Source of the DNA: Liolophura sinensis
Lineage: Eukaryota; Mollusca; Polyplacophora; Chitonida; Chitonidae
DNA length: 64,000 bases
NCBI RefSeq assembly: GCF_032854445.1
Contig: NC_088303.1
Span: forward strand, 1,927,501 to 1,991,500
Direction of reading: 5' to 3'
Shown here: positions 25,396 to 35,690 of the stretch, piece after piece
Position numbering within the stretch: the first letter of the stretch is position 1
How the letters are laid out: every line of letters starts with the position of its first letter
Program-made: the position numbers and the translations under genes
Notes under the pieces: generated by a model
The model's input: only the letters and a program-made list of their open reading frames with translations
Told to the model about the DNA's origin: nothing
Databases searched by the model: none

Positions 25396-25760
25396 TATAT
25401 ACTCGGGGTTAGCGTCGTATACTTAACAAGTTTTCAGTCATATTACGACGAGGAGTCAAGTTTGTGTGCATATATTGTGTCCTCTTGTGGCAATGCGAGT
25501 CCATGCTGTCGCCACTAAGGTATCCTGCCGAAGACACCAGACATAACACCCCACCCAGTCACAATATACTGGAACAAGAATTCATGTATCCATATCCATG
25601 AATTCATACTCTATCCTCTCAGGGCTGAGCGCCAAGTTAGGTAGGCAGCAACTGCCTTTCTTAGAGTCGTTCATATGACCCGACAAATGGTTTGTTTCCT
25701 CGATCTCTCGACTACATGGCGGACGCTGTAAGCATTATTCCACTGAAGAGGCCCTTTAAT
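25396..25760 (-). mobile_element. SINE family C (related to B, different middle), near full length
   Basis: The tail end at the left (GGGGTTAGCGTCGTATACTT, TTTTCAGTCATATTACGACG) and the tRNA-side sequence (CTGAGCGCCAAGTTAGG) resemble family B. The middle (CCTCTTGTGGCAATGCGAGT, GCCGAAGACACCAGACATAA, CACCCCACCCAGTCACAATA) differs and instead matches the copy at 17560-17775. Confidence 0.8.
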
Positions 25761-25984
25761 ACATAATGGAACCTTTCTTCAGCCAGGTAACAATATCATT
25801 ACTAACTCCGCACTACTGTTGAAGTCTACAATTTTTGCAGTATTTAACAGAATTTAGGTCTCTTTCTTCGGTGTCATCATGTTTAAATGTGTTGATTTGT
25901 TCTCATTAATGTATATGGCATCCAACGTATGTGTCAAGTGGTATGGCGTGTTCTCGACACCTTGCTATCATTGACCTCCCTTCA

Positions 25985-26110
25985 CACCCTGCTTGGAATA
26001 GTTTGAGGTATTTCTAGACCAGTGACTTCGAAAAGTTACAATTGACATCACCGTATTACTTTTAGCTAATTCTTCTAAAGACGTAGTGCTAGGGGTCGTA
26101 AAAGTTGATT
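25985..26110 (+). repeat. Dispersed element X, copy 1 (5' part only)
   Basis: GACCAGTGACTTCGAAAAGT, TACAATTGACATCACCGTAT and TACTTTTAGCTAATTCTTCT line up with 45775-45845 of copy 3. Confidence 0.65.
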
Positions 26111-26828
26111 CTATTTACTGAAACTGAAGAAACCTTTTATTGCCTTTGACATTAATGTGGTAGTGACTGGTTCTAGTAAACAAAATCGAAAATTCTATCA
26201 GTTATATCTCTGTTGGGGAAAGTAGTACAGATAGTATAGAAATCCCGAGTACAGATGTGCTTATATGCATGTGAAGGCCAGTGCCTTCAGTGAGGAGTAT
26301 TGAGTTGTTAAGAATCCACATAGAGTTAACGCCCGATTTTTTTTTGCAATAGCACAAGGGTACCATTTCCCAAATAACTATAAAACTTGGCCATTCACTA
26401 TTTTCACCATAGAAGAGCCATGCCACAAAGGTCTTTGTAGTTAATGGCAAGTAGGTCATAGACTTGGGAAAATGTAAGAACGCCCTGGTGATATTTTGAT
26501 AAGTGGTACTTGGATATTAAGGATCGTATCTTCATAGTGTAGTGTTAGATCGCCATGGTGAGTGCATGAACAGTTGCAGTCAAAGCACAACTGAGATACA
26601 TATTTTATTATCGATAACTTATATACTAGCATAGTACACGATTTCCTTACTGGTTTTACTCGTTCGAATAGTACACTTGTGATGACTGTTGCATGATGGG
26701 AAGTGGATAAGCTCTTTTCTTCACCTAATTTTGTTTAAACCACGATGCTTGCGATTGTCTTTGTTGAAACCATTTAGTCATTTACATGAACTATCAGAAT
26801 AATCCCTTTCCAAGGCTAACTCACAAGA

Positions 26829-27370
26829 GGCCCTGGTGCCATTGCGTGGTGGACAAATTCCCCAAGGCCTGGTGCCATTGCGTGGTGGACAAAGTCACCA
26901 AGGCCTGGTACCAATGCGTGGTGGACAAAGTCCACAAGGCCTGGTGCCATTGCGTGGTGGACAAAGTCACCAAGGCCTGGTACCAATGCGTGGTGGACAA
27001 AGTCCCCATGGCCTGGTGCCTTTGCGTGGTGGAACAAAGTCCCCAAGGCCTGGTGCCATTGCGTGGTGGACAAATTCCCCAAGGCCTTGTGCCATTGCGT
27101 GGTGGACAAAGTCCCCATGGCCTTGTGCCATTGCGTGGTGGGCAAAGTCCCCATGGCCTGGTGCCATTGCGTGGTGGACAAATTCCCCAAGGCCTGATGG
27201 TCATTTCGTGGTGGACAAATTCCCCAAGGCCTGGTGCCATTGCGTGGTGGGACAAAGTCCCCCAAGGAAGTGGTGCCATTGCGTGGTGGACAAAGTCCCC
27301 AAGGCGTGGTGCCATTGCGTGGTGGACAAATTCCCCAAGGCGTGGTGCCATTGCGTGGTGGACAAAGTCG
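26829..27370. repeat. 36-bp minisatellite, ~15 copies
   Basis: Unit GGTGCCATTGCGTGGTGGAC then AAAGTCCCCAAGGCCT, with AAATTC/AAAGTC variants. It is immediately followed by the 72-bp array. Open frames of 150-196 codons here are repeat artefacts. Confidence 0.95.
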
Positions 27371-28215
27371 CTCTAGGGGCTGTGTAAGCGCGCACTTTTT
27401 CTACCTAATTCAGCTGAAGCCAAGTCGCTCTAGGGGCTATGTAAGTTTCTGCTAACATCAGCGCGCACTTTTCTACCTAATTCAGCTGAAGCCATGGTGC
27501 CATAGGGTGTGTGTGTAAGTTGCTGCTAACATCAGCGCGCACTTTTCTACCTAATTCAGCTGAAGCCATGGCGCTCTAGGGGCTATGTAAGTTTCTGCTA
27601 ACATCAGCGCGCACTTTTCTACCTAATTCAGCTGAAGCCATGGCGCTCTAGGGGCTATGTAAGTTTCTGCTAACATCAGCGCGCACTTTTCTACCTAATT
27701 CAGCTGAAGCCATGGTGCTCTAGGGCTATGTAAGTTTCTGCTAACATCAGCGCGCACTTTTCTACCTAATTCAGCTGAAGCCATGGCGCTCTAGGGGCTG
27801 TGTGTAAGTTTCTGCTAACATCAGCGCGCACTTTTCTACCTAATTCAGCTGAAGCCATGGCGCTTTAGGGGGTGTGTGTAAGTTTCTGCTAGCATCAGCG
27901 CGCACTTTTCTACCTAATTCAGCTGAAGCCATGGTGCCATAGGGTGTGTGTGTAAGCTGCTGCTAACATCAGCGCGCACTTTTCTACCTAATTCAGCTGA
28001 AAGACATGGTGCCATAGGGTGTGTGTGTAAGTTGCTGCTAACATCAGCGCGCACTTTTCTACCTAATTCAGCTGAAGCCATGGTGCCATAGGGTGTGTGT
28101 GTAAGTTGCTGCTAACATCAGCGCGCACTTTTCTACCTAATTCAGCTGAAGCCATGGGGGTGTGTGTAAGTTGCTGCTAACATCAGCGCGCACTTTTCTA
28201 CCTAATTCAGCTTAA
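27371..28215. repeat. 72-bp minisatellite, ~12 copies, derived from a dispersed element
   Basis: Unit GTAAGTTTCTGCTAACATCA, GCGCGCACTTTTCTACCTAA, TTCAGCTGAAGCCATGG and a variable CGCTCTAGGGGCTAT or TGCCATAGGGTGTGTGT. It runs directly into unit-flanking sequence at 28200-28595 that is shared with 45826-46285. Confidence 0.95.
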
Positions 28216-28595
28216 CCATGGAGCTCTGTAAGTTGTTGCTACTTACACCTTTACATGAGCAGTTATAATAATTGACAAGGGGCAGGATTTCAAGGTTATT
28301 TTCGACCATTTGCCAACTATCACACTACCGTCGCCTCTCTGGTTTAAATCTCCATGCTGTAGTCTATATTTTGATGTAAAAATATAGCACTGTTTTAGCC
28401 TACACCGTGTTCATTTGCTGTCGCAACATCCTGCTCTGGAAAACTTTGATAAACCTCCATTGCAACAGCGAATTGACTGATAACAACGTTATAGAGTTGC
28501 TCACTGTCTTACCCCTTGTTGGATTGCCTGTCACATAAATTACGTCATGAAGAAAAACCTGTGGGCTAAGCCAGTTATTTGGCTGCGCGCTATAT
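28196..28595 (+). repeat. Dispersed element X, copy 2
   Basis: Shares with 45826-46285, in the same order: CTACCTAATTCAGCTTAA, CAGTTATAATAATTGACAAG, CCATTTGCCAAC, CTCTGGAAAACTTTGATAAA, CATAAATTACGTCA and GCTAAGCCAGTTATTTGGCT. No coding capacity is seen and its class is unknown. The upstream part is replaced by the 72-bp array. Confidence 0.8.
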
Positions 28596-28929
28596 TTTAG
28601 AAAAAAAATATGTCAGTTGAGGGGATAGGTAGCCTATACGTCCAAAAGATAGTACAGCCTGAGGAATCCGTGCAGTCAGTTTATCCAGTGACTAGAAAAA
28701 TTGAATTGCATGTAAAGGAAAATATGTAAGAAAAACAAGTTTGCAACAACAGAAAGCTTTTGCAACTGTCAAGTCACAATCAGCAATAGCTTTTAATAAG
28801 AACAGACTTTTAACATCCACTAACAAACTTCGCACAAAGCTTTAAGTCAAAAGTCACATGAATCTCTCCGTCGAAACAAATATTCGTACACCAGCCGTCA
28901 ACCAAAATGACCGTTCCAGGTCAATATTC

Positions 28930-28995
28930 GAAAGGCCAGTTCCCTAATACGACGTTTGACACAAACCACCAAAGACTAAGAAAGTATATCGAGAA
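28930..28995. repeat. Dispersed repeat shared with 45460-45540
   Basis: TTTGACACAAACCACCAAAG and ACTAAGAAAGTATAT recur at 45495-45538 as CAACACAAACCACCAAAGAA CTAAGAAAGTATAT. Minus-strand translations of the two are similar (YFLSL.. / YFLSS..), but no domain is recognised. Confidence 0.6.
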
Positions 28996-29210
28996 CGAAA
29001 AAAAAGTACGGAATAATACAAAAAGAAGCTGTTCCTGACTGAATATAAGGCAGTTCTGACCATTAATCCGTCTATGGAATAAGCAGATATTATACAGAAG
29101 AGATATTGTATGTATATATGATGCCGGGTTGTTGAGATACATTCTCCGTGAGCGATGATTGAGATATGCGCAGTGTAAGAGACGGTTGAGCTACCGGTAC
29201 GAGACATAAT

Positions 29211-29350
29211 GGAAATACTACATTTGTCTGTTCAAGGTGGAAACACTGGCATTTGTCTGTTCAAGGTGGAAATACTACATTTGTGTGTTCAAGGTGGAAA
29301 TACTACATTTGTCTGTTCAAGGTGAAAATACTGCATTTATCTGTTCAAGG
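29211..29350. repeat. 28-bp minisatellite, 5 copies
   Basis: Unit GGAAATACTACATTTGTCTG then TTCAAGGT. Confidence 0.93.
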
Positions 29351-29394
29351 CAAGCGCTAAACCCCTTGCCTTGAATATTTCATTTATACGAGGA

Positions 29395-29490
29395 TGGTCA
29401 AGCATTGTCGTGGTAGGAAACCGGCAAATCCCAGGTGAAAGCCACGGCTATTCGCAGGGAAAACAATGACCATCCGCAGGTGGGCACATG
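29395..29490 (-). mobile_element. SINE family A fragment with internal duplication
   Basis: GTGGTAGGAAACCGGC, AGCCACGGCTATTCGCAGG and TGACCATCCGCAGGTGGGC match the reverse complement of the family-A middle; the 'GG(C/T)xATCCGCAGG' segment appears twice. The ends are not resolved. Confidence 0.6.
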
Positions 29491-30700
29491 GTTAGCTATT
29501 TACGGGATATACATTGGTAAAGGGATAAGTAATTAGCGAGATAAGACCGGTGTTGCTTTGTTCATTCGTCATTAGTGCCGTATAACTCCTTTATCGCGTC
29601 CCACAGCTCAGCACAATCATGAATAATGTTAAGCCACACCCAGTGCTGTTTGCACCATTGACTACAATTACTTTCAGATGATTTTTTTGTCAAAATGAAA
29701 GTGCGATCTTCAATTACAAACATAGTTTTCTCAGATCACTCTCGTGAGAAACACTGGCTCACAAGGGATTCTATAACATGTCTCTTAAATTTTGAATTGC
29801 GTTTCCCTCTAGAGTCAAATCCATCAGTTTCTTCCCACGACGATTATATTCAATGATGCTAACAAAATCTTTGCGCTGACTTGAAATAAGGACATGGGCG
29901 TACTGTACTTTTTAAAGTTAATAAGAGTCATTATGCGTACATGACAGAAATCTATATATCTGCCAATACCATTCGGACTATGCATCAAACTTTGGCGCAG
30001 ACAACTCACATTTTTTCGCTTAAGCTTCACAAATTGATTAGCACTGGCGATGGAAAAAAGTCCTGGTGTAGCCGCGGGGGAGGGAGACGTGTTTTGGACA
30101 TGGGGAATAGGGGAAAGGGGGGGCGGCACTAAAAAACAAGTCAGTAATCAGGAAAACCTGGGGTCAACCGACACATATCTACATGGTGACGTCACTGGGC
30201 TTCTTTGCAACCAGCTGAGCTTTGTTCGATTGGTCAAGATAAGGTACAATAGCACTATTTCTAGACTCTCGGTTCTATGAATACCTGAAGAGACCATGTA
30301 TCGGGTATAAAATTCGCACACCCGGAAACCAAACCGGAAGTAGGCTAAACGAACTATTCATTGAGTAGATGTATAACAGAGTTGCGCGGCCTACTTCTCC
30401 GGTAATTTCTTCCTGTTGCCAGTCTTGTCCGGTCAAGTGACTGCTCTTACTGACACAAATCAATCGGTTTTATTGAGGAGGGTTCCGAGACATTAATTCC
30501 ACGGTTTCATTCATTGACAGAGAGTTAGAGAGCTCAGGAGCTTGCTATCTCCAGTGTGAAAAGGCGAACACTATGGGAGAGGGGGGAGTAAATGGTGATC
30601 ACGTGAGCTTTGAAACGCCTATCATTAGGCGCCTGGCTCGACAATGCGGGGGTGGTGGCTCTATTACCTTCCACTAATATTTATGTTCCGTTTTCTTCAG

Positions 30701-30799
30701 TCAGATATCGACATCACCAGCTACAAGGGCTGTGTTAAGACCGAGGCCCTGGAGGAAGCAGGTGCAGTTCGATGCGTTAGACGGAGAGTTCACAGACGG
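30701..30799 (+). CDS. Laminin G-domain protein, exon A (frame disrupted)
   Basis: A 99-nt segment between a TTTTCTTCAG acceptor and a GTGAGT donor. The first frame gives SDIDITSYKGCVKTEALEEA, where YKGCV resembles the Cys-containing end of a laminin G (LG) module. A second frame, one base off, gives VQFDALDGEFTDG, which resembles the FDGxGY opening strand of the next LG module and splices in phase with exon B. The two halves join only if one G at 30761-30762 is an insertion. Alternatively the exon stops at a GTGCAG donor at 30762, but then neither downstream exon stays open. LG modules are beta-sandwich domains of secreted and cell-surface proteins (laminin alpha, agrin, perlecan, neurexin). 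Which family member this is cannot be told. Confidence 0.45.
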
Positions 30800-31354
30800 G
30801 TGAGTGCACGCGGATGTTTGATCACTTCAGTCTGTTGCTGGCCATGAAATAAAGACACGATATCAAGATTGTAGGGTCCCTAATGAAAATACCTGCGTAC
30901 ATTCTATCCCTTAATGCATCCTTGCGTAATTACAATTTTTGACATTATTTCATTTTATAAAGATCTAATACAACCCATCAGATAAGAATAAAAACTCAAA
31001 GCAGTTTGAAAGCGAGACAAAAATTCTTATATACACATCCTTACCACGTACCTCCTAATTTTCGCCATGTATTCAGGTTTTGATCACGCGGAGTTTTAAT
31101 TAATCATTAATTACAAAATGCTGTGGATTTCCTGGTTTTTCTCTGCTGCTCTGGTCTTTCTTTCTATGCTGTGCGTCTAAATTATATTTGGAACGAATTG
31201 TTAACATGTCGTTCAGCCCACGCTACTTTAGAGTAAAAGAAAAACAAAGGTGTCAAATTGTCTTTTCCTCCAGTGAACTCTCTGTGACCAGATTTGTTTT
31301 CTTTGCCCTAACTACGACCATTTCATGGTGAATTTATATAGATGACCTGATTTC

Positions 31355-31512
31355 CGGGGCGGTAAACTGTTGCCATTCCACAGGTACCTGACCATCATCA
31401 TGACTTACGGGGCGATAGCTATTGCCTTTCCACAGGTACCTGACCATCATCTTGACTTACGGGGCGGTAGCTATTGCCTTTCCACAGGTACCTGACCATC
31501 ATCTTGACTAAC
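31355..31512 (+). repeat. 52-bp triplication spanning a splice acceptor
   Basis: Three direct copies with 52-base spacing (CAG at 31381, 31433 and 31485) each contain CTATTGCCTTTCCACAG or a near variant, followed by GTACCTGACCATCATCTTGA and CTTACGGGG. Each therefore carries a polypyrimidine tract, an AG and the first bases of candidate exon B. Copies 1 and 2 run back into intron-like sequence; only copy 3 continues into the rest of the exon. Confidence 0.85.
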
Positions 31513-31532
31513 GGCCGCAGCCAAAACGGACA
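31488..31532 (+). CDS. Laminin G-domain protein, candidate exon B
   Basis: A 45-nt segment after a CCTTTCCACAG acceptor, encoding YLTIILTNGRSQNG. It enters with one base completing Gly from exon A (GG|G) and leaves in phase 2 at CA|GTGTCA, giving NGQ-SKLQVEF with exon C. The phases agree on both sides, but the donor is weak and the segment is short. Its acceptor is the last of three tandem 52-bp copies of the same intron-exon boundary (31355-31512); only this copy continues into the non-repeated coding segment. Confidence 0.35.
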
Positions 31533-32579
31533 GTGTCATAGATCATAAGGCGGTACCGGCTTGGTCAACTTTCACATCGTCTGAAGTAGAGCAAGGCAAA
31601 TAAAAAATGAATGACAGCTAGGCGATGCTCTGCTATTGAGTAGAATGAGAATCGCTGTGAAGAGACAGAATTCAATTTGTGACTGCTGTCTATTCAGACT
31701 GACAACCTCAATTTTTCAAATCATCGAATGCATTGAAACTGATAAGTAACAGCTTGATGCTTTAATACGGGTCACATCATATCTCGGAAGCGATCATCTG
31801 CTTGACTGAGACTTTTTGGATGAATGGTGACAAACGCTCCAGAAATCAGTTCACCTCCCACGCAGTATACTGGCGCGTTAACTCGCCAGGTAAACGGCAG
31901 AAATCCAATATCTGTGATCGTGCGGTAACAATAGCGAGGAAATCTTCATTCAGTCGGCTCGAAGGAGCAAATGGCCAGTACTTCCTGTGAGCGAGGATAC
32001 AAAGAGGATAAACTCCTATAGGAGCTCCCCTCAAGCTTTTATCTCGTTAGTGGATATTGTCAGGCTGGAAAATCAAAGATCAAACCCCTCCCCCTTCGTG
32101 CTGCAGACGATAACCAGAGGAAAAGCCATCAAAACCAGACCATCGATTCTTTGTTAATTTTTTTCCAATAAGAAACGCCAAAAATGACTGTGGCCATTTG
32201 TTTTGAGTTAAAAGGAACCCTCTTGGCGTCTCCTATTCTCGGTGCGCTAACCGCCTTTTAACTGCCCCTATCATGACGGCAGTTAGCCATCTGTGGATAG
32301 TCCTACAGGCCTTTCTGTCAGCTTCAGTGGGACGCGCCCGGGTTAAAGGGCTAATTCGTTCAGCGATGATTCAATATTTTACATGTCATCATTTCATTGT
32401 ACTTCAAGAACACACCATATGGAGTAAAATACTTGACTTCAGTGTTATCTTCCAACATTATTACTTGTTGACTAAACGCATACGGGTAACAATTATTACT
32501 TCATGTGTTTGCTCTTCTGTCATTTGTTAGTAAAATAATTTTGACTTTGCTCTGTCACTCTCCCTCTCATTCTCCACAG

Positions 32580-32776
32580 ATCCAAATTACAGGTAGAATT
32601 CAAGACTTCCCACACTTCCGGTCTGATTTTTTACGCCTCCAGGCGCCATGACGACGAGTCGATAATAGCCCATCCATATCAACCGTGGTTATCTGCGCTA
32701 CACCTTCCGCTGTCGCTACGGGTCGGCAGAACTGACGTATAGCAAGAAGAAAGTCAACGATAACAAATGGCATAAG
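32580..32776 (+). CDS. Laminin G-domain protein, exon C (core strands; one-base frameshift)
   Basis: A 197-nt exon between CTCCACAG and GTAAGA. It encodes SKLQVEFKTSHTSGLIFYAS, then RRHDDESIIA, then after a frame change HINRGYLRYTFRCRYGSAEL and TYSKKKVNDNKWHK. The patterns 'xEFKTxxxSGLIFYAS' and 'DNKWHKL' are the strongest LG-family hallmarks (compare 'FRTxxPxGLLLY' and 'DGxWHxV'). The frame breaks at the CCC at 32669-32671, where one extra C would restore a single frame. With it removed the length is 1+195 nt and both boundary phases fit. This looks like either a pseudogene lesion or a homopolymer assembly error. Confidence 0.75.
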
Positions 32777-33229
32777 GTAAGATTTGAAAACAAAAGTGGC
32801 AAATTTAACCGTAGACAGTAAAAACTCATACATAATAGAAGAAAAAATGTTTGTCTTTACTAGGCACACTACGTTGTTTTGGAAATTGGTTATTTATCCG
32901 GAACGTCAGTTAAGGTTGACGACTGGTTTCGACGCCTTGACTCATGTCTGGCCCTTTTTTGAGCGTTATGCATTCTTGGCGAGTAGGTTTCCATGTGTAA
33001 CTTACCAGTAACTTCAGAAAACCAACTTTGATTGTGGATCAGTTCGCTGCCCAATCTAATGATTATCTGACCTTGTCAATGGTCAAAATGTTTGAGAATG
33101 CGGTTCAACTGCACCGGTTATTTAAATAGGCACTTTTGAGCTGCGGCGGGCGTCTCTATGGGAAGACGACTTTATTGTCTTCGGGGGTTGTAGTAGGTAT
33201 GTACGTGTCAAATGGATCTCGTGCACCTT

Positions 33230-33450
33230 TGAATTATTCATTTATTTATTTGACTGATGTTTTACGCACGTACTCAAGAATATTTCACTTAAGCGACGGG
33301 GCCAGCATTATTGTGGGAGGAAACAGAGCAAACTCTCGACCACCCGCAGGTTAGTGGAAGACCTTCCCAAGTACGGCTGGAGAGGAAGCCAACATGAGCT
33401 GGACTTAAACTCACATCGACCGCATTGGTGAGAGGCTCCTGGGTCATTGA
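33230..33450 (-). mobile_element. SINE family A, near full length, in laminin-G intron
   Basis: Reverse orientation: tail complement TTCATTTATTTATTTGACTG, TACTCAAGAATATTTCACTT, CAGCATTATTGTGGGAGGAA, ACCCGCAGGTTAGTGGAAGA, then AGCCAACATGAGCTGGACTT and the tRNA-like head near 33400-33450 (GCATTGGTGAGAGGCTCCTG). It lies between exons C and D. Confidence 0.88.
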
Positions 33451-33704
33451 GATGCGCTAGCACGCTAAATATCACGGTCAGCACGGTACTTACCATATTC
33501 TTTGAAAATGAGCTCTTCTTATACAGGGACATTTCTTATATCTTACGTATATGATTCAGGATTGAAATGGGGTTTTCTGCTGACGCAATAGTTGCTCAAT
33601 AAACGCCCCACATACAATATGGCTAAAGAAGCTAATAAAATGTTGGACAGCAACCATAATGATGTAACATGATCATTAATATCACGTTGTTGTTGTATTT
33701 GTAG

Positions 33705-33860
33705 TTGGTATTTAGATTAGAAGCCCGGACCGGTATTGTCTACATAGATAACAGAAGGGCGTTTAGGGACTACTATTTAAGCTGTCCAGGTTTTACAACA
33801 ATAGTATTTGGAGGCGTAAAACCCAGCCATTTCGGATCAAGCAGCGTCAGATCATTACGG
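33705..33860 (+). CDS. Laminin G-domain protein, exon D
   Basis: A 156-nt exon (52 codons, phase 0 at both ends) after TTGTATTTGTAG and before GTAAGC. It encodes LVFRLEARTGIVYIDNRRAF, RDYYLSCPGFTTIVFGGVKP and SHFGSSSVRSLR. Following WHK of exon C it gives WHKLVFRLEARTGIVYIDNR, the typical second half of an LG module; TTIVFGGVKP matches the 'lyvGGxP' strand. No lesion is seen here. The open frame running past the donor to 33908 is intron read-through. Confidence 0.75.
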
Positions 33861-34058
33861 GTAAGCTACCTATTCAGATTTCTCAAATGTTTTTCCAAAA
33901 CACTTTGAAGAATCATAGCATATGCCAATAATATTGAAAGTAAGAACTATGATGCTCACTGAATCTCAAACTTTGTAACTACAGTGACAATGCATCGAAT
34001 GTCGAAACCACTTTCATGTACACACCCAGGTAAATCTATACACAGGTTAAGGTAACTC

Positions 34059-34162
34059 TTTCAGTATAACTGACTTCAAAGAGGTCTTGAAACATTGATT
34101 GCGAAGGATGTTTCAGTATAACTGACTTCAAAGAGGTCTTGAAACATTGATTGCGAAGGATG
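34059..34162. repeat. 52-bp direct duplication in the laminin-G last intron
   Basis: TTTCAGTATAACTGACTTCA with the following AAGAGGTCTTGAAACATTGA and TTGCGAAGGATG occurs twice in direct tandem, 52 bases apart, with no differences seen over the unit. Confidence 0.9.
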
Positions 34163-34375
34163 TTTATGAATTGTTGGTTGACCATTTTACCCAATCATTA
34201 GAGAATTGTGATGGCATAAATTTAGTCACACCTTGGTAAATCCAAAGGCACTCTTTATATTATGGCATCAAAACAAGACCGCCGGTGAAAATGGTGTTAA
34301 TTTAAATTCTTCTGCTTAAATACTGACACGCTTTGTTCATTCGATATTTATTATCTCTTCGTTTTCTTCCTACAG

Positions 34376-34474
34376 AGAGCCCAGCTTGATGGCAGTTTAA
34401 GGCGGACAGAGATCTCAACGGGTTGGACATCAGGCCCTCGCTATTTCGCTGTGTCATCGTGTAGGCGCGAGTGA
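34376..34474 (+). CDS. Laminin G-domain protein, terminal exon E
   Basis: A 33-codon terminal segment after TTCTTCCTACAG, in phase 0 from exon D, ending in TGA at 34472-34474. It encodes RAQLDGSLRRTEISTGWTSG then PRYFAVSSCRRE. AQLDGSLRR corresponds to the 'xFxGCIRxxxI' element of LG modules with Ser where Cys is usual, and AVSSC to the closing Cys strand. It would end the protein right after an LG module, as in laminin alpha chains and several LG-containing secreted proteins. The loss of the first Cys of the usual disulfide is odd and fits decay, or may be lineage-specific. Confidence 0.55.
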   Translation, partial: RAQLDGSLRRTEISTGWTSGPRYFAVSSCRRE

Positions 34475-35397
34475 TCTTTCATCAGACTCCATGGAAGAGT
34501 TGTTATACAGTAGTATGAGTCACGGGAAGACTTGCACCAGATCACTCCACCGGTGCATGCTGGTCATACATGTTCCAGCCCCCGCGCATTTCGATTATCC
34601 GATCTTTTCATTGGAGGAAACCGGATGGACAACAAAATTCTGGACTTATTTCCAGAATGTTTTGGAGGATGAAGAAAGAAAACCTTATTTGATCTGATTT
34701 TTTTTTTTGACATTTGGGTTAGATACTGTGCTGAACGCTTCCACGGAAAACCAAGGTTGCGTTCACAAGTGAGTGGATTTGACCAAAAAAGATCCAATGA
34801 AACGACCTTTTTCAGAAATCGCCATGGTGACGCTGGTTTTGTGCATGGGTTTTAAGACGATTTAAGGCCATGTCGCAGCCCTATAGTTTATATGTACATA
34901 CAGAGATCATATATCTTGTTACGTTGTTTTCATGTACTGTAAATATAATGTACAGATAATGATATTTATATAGTGGACTTTACATAATATATCAATTTGC
35001 TGACCGCTCGTGTTATGCTGACATTGATTATTTTATTCTATTCTCGGATATTTAAAAAGCTTATTTCCTCTCGCATAGCAGTTCTGTTCCAGCGACCCCT
35101 TGCCTCTCTCTAAGTGATTAATGTTAGGTTTATGCCTTGCCTGGAGCTCATAAACAAATACAAATTTTTCCTGGATTTCAAGGCCTATAAATAGAAGTAT
35201 CAATGGGCGTGGCTCATTTGGACAGGCGTGGACATTAATGGGCGTGGGTCATTTGGACAGGCGTGGACATTAAATTTCATTCTTGCATGCATGCACTTTT
35301 AATTATTTTATAGAAAGGGGCCTCATCTTCTGTGCTCTTTCCCTTGACGTCATTCACAGTGGGTAGATTTGCCATGAAAACACGTTTCCGATGTTTT
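34475..35397. other. Downstream of laminin-G stop: presumed 3' UTR/intergenic
   Basis: AT-rich sequence without recognisable coding. A 35-bp direct duplication (ATGGGCGTGGCTCATTTGGA and the following CAGGCGTGGACATTA) lies at 35203-35272. No clear AATAAA was noted in the first several hundred bases. An open frame at 34491-34697 has no family similarity I can name. Confidence 0.4.
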
Positions 35398-35460
35398 AAA
35401 TAAAGTATGAATATTTGTGAGTATGGCGTGAAACACCAACCAAACAAATAAATGAATAGA
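35397..35460 (+). mobile_element. SINE family A tail fragment
   Basis: GAATATTTGTGAGTATGGCG, TGAAACACCAACCAAACAAA and TAAATGAATAG match the 3' end of family A with several substitutions; no 5' part is visible. Confidence 0.65.
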
Positions 35461-35690
35461 TGAAGTATGCATCATCTGAAAGACCATTTCATGCAGATTC
35501 CAAATATGGAAATCAAATCAGGATTCTTTTTTCTTTTAGAGAATTTTAACACCATGGTTTTACAGTGGACGTTTTCAGCCAGGCTGAATATGCTAAACGT
35601 CTGTTTCCACATTCAATACAGGTAGTACTACAGATAGTACTACAGGTATATTCATGTTAAATGTTGAAATATAACAAGCAGAAGATGTTT
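35455..35690 (+). repeat. Dispersed repeat Y, copy 1
   Basis: GATGAAGTATGCATCATCTG AAAGACCATTTCATGCAGAT TCC, and later GGTAGTACTACAG with ATATTCATG, line up with 36553-36760 in the same order at moderate identity. No coding capacity is seen. Confidence 0.6.

Noticed and set aside
34491-34697. 68-codon open frame downstream of the laminin-G stop
   Set aside because: No LG-like features; lies in presumed 3' UTR and follows an in-frame terminal exon.
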